From NCBI GenBank assembly GCA_021777355.1, contig JAJYDO010000009.1, forward strand, positions 1-48,681: a stretch of 48,681 bases of DNA. Reading direction: 5' to 3'. The first letter of the stretch is position 1; every line of letters starts with the position of its first letter. Of the stretch, positions 45,770-48,681 are shown piece after piece. A program made the translations under genes and the position numbers. The notes beneath the pieces are model-generated. The model made no database searches and was not told where the DNA came from. It saw only the letters and a list, made by a program, of their open reading frames with translations. The stretch comes from Actinomycetes bacterium (GTDB lineage Bacteria > Actinomycetota > Acidimicrobiia > Acidimicrobiales > JABEUL01).

Positions 45770-46600
45770 CTACCTGGAGCAAATAACTTCTCCGGCGACA
45801 ACCAAATAGAAGCCAGAAGGATCGTCTTTCCACCTTTTCCAGCCATTACTTACCCCTATTAATGTATCTTCCGTGTAACCCATCTCTAAGGCCTGATTGA
45901 AAAAAGAAGAATGCAGCACTCTATCCGCCCATAAAGAACCCCAAAAGTCTCGATCTTCCGGGGTTGCAAAGCACCAGCAAGAACCACTTGGCAGGATGTT
46001 TTTAAAGCCAGCCGATCTTGCCCAAGCTAAAAGCCTTCTTCCCGCATCCGGTTCGCCGCCGTTTTTCCTGGCAATGTTTTGATAAATCTGCATCCATTCA
46101 TCCATCTCTTCAATCTCGGGATACCAGGTTGCGCCATGATAGTCGCTATCTCTGGCAGCGACAACCCCGCCGACAGTACATTTTTGTGCCATTAGCTCCA
46201 GAGCTTTTACCGGTTCATTCACGTGCTGAAGGACTTGATGTGCATGGACAACATCATAAAGTTCCGGAAAGCCAAAATCAGCAAAAGCCTGCCCAGCTAA
46301 GTCGTAGAGGTTTGCCTGGAGAAAATGAGCGTTTGTTATCTCCCTCCTTTCACACTCAACTTTTGCCTGATCGATTACTTCGGCGGACGAGTCAATTCCT
46401 ACAACTATCCCAGGACTGACGATCTCAGCAAAATCAAGAGTTATAGTTCCAGGCCCACAGCCGACATCCAAAATATTCATGCCACTTTTTAAGTATTTAA
46501 GCAAGTATCCCGCAGAGTTTTCGGCAGTTCGCCACTTATGGGACCTTAGTACGCTTTCGTGGTGCCCATGGGTGTATCTATTTGACAGAGTATTTTCCAC
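45770..46600 (-). CDS. Class I SAM-dependent methyltransferase
   Basis: 276 residues from GTG 46600. The N-terminal RYTHGHHESVLRSHKWRTAE precedes the SAM-binding motif NILDVGCGPGTITL, an acidic VVGIDSS strand 2, and VVHAHQVLQHVNEPVKAL (post-I motif region). The family (UbiE/COQ5-like Methyltransf_11/31) includes many metabolite methyltransferases with this exact N-terminal HHESVLRSH pattern, of unknown substrate. A longer frame opening with TTG at 46657 adds 19 poorly conserved residues overlapping the divergent lipoprotein frame; I prefer the GTG. No operon partner is adjacent. Confidence 0.88.
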   Translation of the reverse strand: MENTLSNRYTHGHHESVLRSHKWRTAENSAGYLLKYLKSGMNILDVGCGPGTITLDFAEIVSPGIVVGIDSSAEVIDQAKVECERREITNAHFLQANLYDLAGQAFADFGFPELYDVVHAHQVLQHVNEPVKALELMAQKCTVGGVVAARDSDYHGATWYPEIEEMDEWMQIYQNIARKNGGEPDAGRRLLAWARSAGFKNILPSGSCWCFATPEDRDFWGSLWADRVLHSSFFNQALEMGYTEDTLIGVSNGWKRWKDDPSGFYLVVAGEVICSR

Positions 46601-46744
46601 TATTCTGCTCTTCTCTAAAACGCTTTCTAAACATTTTATCGTCAAAAGATGTTGCAACTTTGCCGAGGTCTCAATGCTTACTTAATTCATCCTAAATATG
46701 GGATACATTGGAGTTCGAATAACTTTGTTTCGAAAGGCATTTTT

Positions 46745-47431
46745 TTGGAAGCATCCAAACGGCTCATCATTAAAAGAGCTTTGATATTTATCTTTACCGC
46801 TACTGGCGCTGCGTTCTTGTCGTCATGCTCGTCACCTCACTCCTCTGTCAACTTCCAGAATGGGTCGAAGCCAACTACTTCTACTTCAGTGCCGTTGATT
46901 GCTCAACTGCCGGATGGAGGAAGAAATCTTGGCTCTTTAACTAATTATTCTTATACAAACGAAATTAACGGCATAGTGGCATTTCAAGGAGAGGTGCATT
47001 CGCCGACAGATTGGGAAATTACATCTCCTGCGACGATTCTTTACGTGGGTACGTCCTCATATACCAAGCTCGGAAATACTTGGTATCCGGCGAAAGCTAA
47101 TGCCGATGCATACGCGCAAGCTTCATACGAGGGTACTGTCGAGACGTTTTTAGGCATGTCAAAGGTCTACGGAGCTTCAATCCAAAAGGCGGGTTCGTGC
47201 TCTCAAGCTGGACAAAGCGGCCACATCTATGTTTTTCAGTCACACTCAGGCACAGCAATACATGCCTTAGCCTCTGCCTGTATAGCTGATTCTTCCGGTG
47301 TGCTTCTAAGCTATTCATTAGGCGTCTCATCCCCGGATCTGTCAGGCGGAGGTCATTCAATTGCAGATTCATTTGCAATTAATTCGATAGGCAATATTTC
47401 AGAGATAACACCGCCTTCAAACGCGGGATAG
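46745..47431 (+). CDS. Predicted lipoprotein of unknown function
   Basis: 228 residues from TTG 46745. A basic N-terminus, a hydrophobic stretch (12-25) and lipobox LSSC give lipidation at Cys28. A Ser/Thr-rich linker leads to a beta-rich domain with NGIVAFQGEVHSPTDWEI, YVGTSSYTKLGNTWYPA and a closing FAINSIGNISEITPP. The pattern resembles LppX/LprG-like or other actinobacterial lipoproteins that hold a hydrophobic ligand, but I cannot assign a family. Starts further upstream (from 46649) would put 32 poorly composed residues before the signal. It converges on the next gene with 20 bp between stops. Confidence 0.7.
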   Translation: MEASKRLIIKRALIFIFTATGAAFLSSCSSPHSSVNFQNGSKPTTSTSVPLIAQLPDGGRNLGSLTNYSYTNEINGIVAFQGEVHSPTDWEITSPATILYVGTSSYTKLGNTWYPAKANADAYAQASYEGTVETFLGMSKVYGASIQKAGSCSQAGQSGHIYVFQSHSGTAIHALASACIADSSGVLLSYSLGVSSPDLSGGGHSIADSFAINSIGNISEITPPSNAG

Positions 47432-47451
47432 CTTCTTTACTTCAAAACAGA

Positions 47452-47931
47452 CTATCTAGGCGTGAAATCTAGATCAGATGGAGGATTATCTGGGATCTTC
47501 CAGACCAAGAAACCTTTTCCGTATTGATCATGGTATCGATTGGCCTCAACGACTAGTAGATCGAAACTCCTGTAAAAATCCTCCCAGTTTTCGCCCTGGA
47601 GGGCAGTTCTTACCGGGTTGATGAATTTATCCAGAAAATCCAGCATGTCAGTTTCGTATTTTGGCCTCACGAAACTTGACATTTTCAGCAATTTGACGGC
47701 TTCTGCCAGTTGGAATTTAGCAAGTTGGGTATTCTTATACTTTCCGGCCCACCAACATTTTGACATTCTTCCCGAAATCTCAACCATCAGCCTAGCCATC
47801 CCTGGCTGGAGGCCACCCAATTCGTCTAGGCTCATAGTCCTTTTTCCGTTCGACACCATGTGATTATGGTCGACGCCGGGATTTGTGCTAGACATTTCTC
47901 GATCAGAGTTGGTAAAATCACTATCGCTCAT
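47452..47931 (-). CDS. Four-helix protein related to a c-type cytochrome-like family, haem site missing
   Basis: 159 residues. After a polar 30-residue N-terminus, helices read PGMARLMVEISGRMSKCWWAGKYKNTQLAKFQLAEAVKLL, RPKYETDMLDFLDKFINPVRTAL and WEDFYRSFDLLVVEANRYHDQYGKGFLVWKIP. From recall, related proteins in other bacteria have a PGLGxxMxEvxxRMxKxYYAAKxGNWxLAxYEL... RPKRxPMLxxF pattern and end in CxxCH followed by GFxFIxVxxP. Here the CxxCH position reads ANRYH, so both cysteines are lost and the histidine is kept. There is no signal peptide, consistent with no periplasmic haem attachment. It is likely a cytoplasmic haem-less relative with unknown role. It is divergent from the RodZ-like gene. 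Confidence 0.72.
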   Translation of the reverse strand: MSDSDFTNSDREMSSTNPGVDHNHMVSNGKRTMSLDELGGLQPGMARLMVEISGRMSKCWWAGKYKNTQLAKFQLAEAVKLLKMSSFVRPKYETDMLDFLDKFINPVRTALQGENWEDFYRSFDLLVVEANRYHDQYGKGFLVWKIPDNPPSDLDFTPR

Positions 47932-48049
47932 TTAAAGAGACCCTCTTTCTATGCAAAGTAGCACTAAACTTAAGTAACGATCAAACTTGCCTCAAAATGC
48001 TAACCCAAAAACAAGAAAACATAGTAACACCAGGAGTAAATAGAAAATA

Positions 48050-48681
48050 ATGCGTGCAAAGGGACAAAGCACCCCACCTGGGAATCGAAGAGCCCGCGGA
48101 AAAACGCGTATTGAACAAGCTTCGGACATTGGTGACGTTTTGCGTGCCAAAAGAGAGCGCCTGGAACTCGACGTGGTCGATGTAAGTAAACAGCTCAATA
48201 TCCCAGCGGCTCAAATTGCAGCTTTGGAGGCTGGACAATTGGACGCCTTCCCGAGCCAGCTGGCTACGCTCACAGCGCTACGGCGTTATGCTAATGCTCT
48301 AAAGCTTGACGGGAATTCACTCGCAATTGTCCTCATGGAGAGTTGGGCTGAAAATGGAGAAACTCCAGATAACCAAGGGCGATATGCTTCCGGATCTGAA
48401 GTCACCTCAGCTATGTCCCCCCAGGATCTCAGGAACGAATTAGATGCGAACTCTGCTGGCATCACCTCTAGCGTGCCCTCTTGGAGTAATGCCCCAAAGT
48501 CAACACCTGCCGCCACTGTTACTACCGCCGAGATTCCAGTTGTTTCCCCGGCAGGTTATTCCCGTGACACAAAGTCAGGAAGGCAGGGCAGTTCGGCAAA
48601 GCGATACACCACTCAGAATTCAAGAAGGCCGCCAACGCCGACCGGAATTATCGTCACTTTTTGGGCAACGATTCTAGATCG
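48050..48681 (+). CDS. RodZ-like helix-turn-helix protein, 3' end outside window
   Basis: An open frame of 210 codons from ATG 48050 runs off the window end. After a basic N-terminus, residues about 24-98 form the RodZ-type HTH (IGDVLRAKRERLELDVVDVSKQLNIPAAQIAALEAGQ followed by ...ALRRYANALKLDG). A Ser/Thr/Pro-rich linker (about 105-198) leads to PTGIIVTFWATILD, apparently the start of a membrane helix. RodZ couples the HTH to the MreB cytoskeleton through one membrane span. An AGGAG at 48032-48036 lies 13 nt before the ATG, slightly far. An antisense frame at 47981-48238 is a shadow of this gene. Confidence 0.82.
   Translation, partial: MRAKGQSTPPGNRRARGKTRIEQASDIGDVLRAKRERLELDVVDVSKQLNIPAAQIAALEAGQLDAFPSQLATLTALRRYANALKLDGNSLAIVLMESWAENGETPDNQGRYASGSEVTSAMSPQDLRNELDANSAGITSSVPSWSNAPKSTPAATVTTAEIPVVSPAGYSRDTKSGRQGSSAKRYTTQNSRRPPTPTGIIVTFWATILD

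Noticed and set aside
46018-46419. 133-codon plus frame antisense to the methyltransferase
   Set aside because: Arg/Ser/His-rich shadow composition opposite a clear SAM-binding motif.
47981-48238. Two minus frames near the right edge
   Set aside because: They are antisense to the RodZ-like HTH gene that continues beyond the window.
1-48681. CRISPR arrays, tRNA or rRNA genes, prophage genes
   Set aside because: No regularly spaced repeats, no recognisable tRNA T-arm patterns in the gaps and no phage structural genes were seen by reading; a covariance-model scan would be needed to exclude small RNAs.

Overview
The window looks like chromosome of an AT-rich actinomycete of class Acidimicrobiia. 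The evidence is indirect but consistent. One protein starts with the SDGKWYPPE-type motif that is frequent in that class. There is a 1.5 kb-residue AftD-like arabinosyltransferase homologue, an actinobacterial alkane operon layout, a small MGLMDK-type actinobacterial protein, and several TTG/GTG starts. No rRNA, tRNA, CRISPR array or phage genes were recognised. The genus cannot be fixed from the sequence alone.

Left edge (1-2.3 kb): the tail of an ISAzo13-like transposase, then three small unassigned ORFs and about 1 kb without a convincing gene. At 2.3-4.6 kb lies an exported CocE/NonD-type hydrolase lipoprotein. At 4.9-7.4 kb a translationally coupled pair encodes an HpnO-like aminotransferase and an HpnA-like epimerase, which suggests hopanoid side-chain chemistry. 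At 7.6-9.5 kb is a coupled pair of bacterial PH-domain membrane proteins, divergent from the WYPPE-motif membrane protein. A sterol-type glycosyltransferase and a soluble slipin follow.

The best-understood block is the alkane-oxidation operon at 13.6-17.2 kb: alkB, two separate rubredoxins (both below usual ORF length cut-offs), rubredoxin reductase and a TetR-family regulator, spaced 1 nt apart or overlapping except before the second rubredoxin. It sits behind a promoter with perfect -35 and -10 hexamers. One palindrome covers the expected transcription start and another lies just upstream of the -35, which is a good candidate for control by the TetR protein.

From 18 to 30 kb come a formylglycine-type sulfatase tail-to-tail with the AftD-like protein, a beta-lactamase-fold hydrolase, a DEDDh exonuclease with a small protein, PhzF, an aldo/keto reductase, and a fatty-acid desaturase divergent from a PaaX-like regulator. 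From 30 to 40 kb come a gingipain-like (C25) peptidase homologue, a MaoC hydratase, a 4-hydroxyacetophenone-monooxygenase-like Baeyer-Villiger enzyme divergent from an exported alpha/beta hydrolase, and a coupled SDR/FMN 2-hydroxyacid oxidase pair. With alkB, desaturase and hydratase, these suggest broad lipid, hydrocarbon and ketone metabolism.

The right end (40-48.7 kb) is envelope-oriented: two overlapping GT-C-like polytopic proteins, a beta-propeller lipoprotein, a DPM1-type GT2, a methyltransferase, another lipoprotein, a protein that looks like a c-type cytochrome relative that lost its haem site, and a RodZ-like HTH gene cut by the window edge. I found no clearly new multi-gene system. 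The strongest leads are the alkane promoter architecture, the apparently haem-less cytochrome relative and the C25 peptidase homologue.
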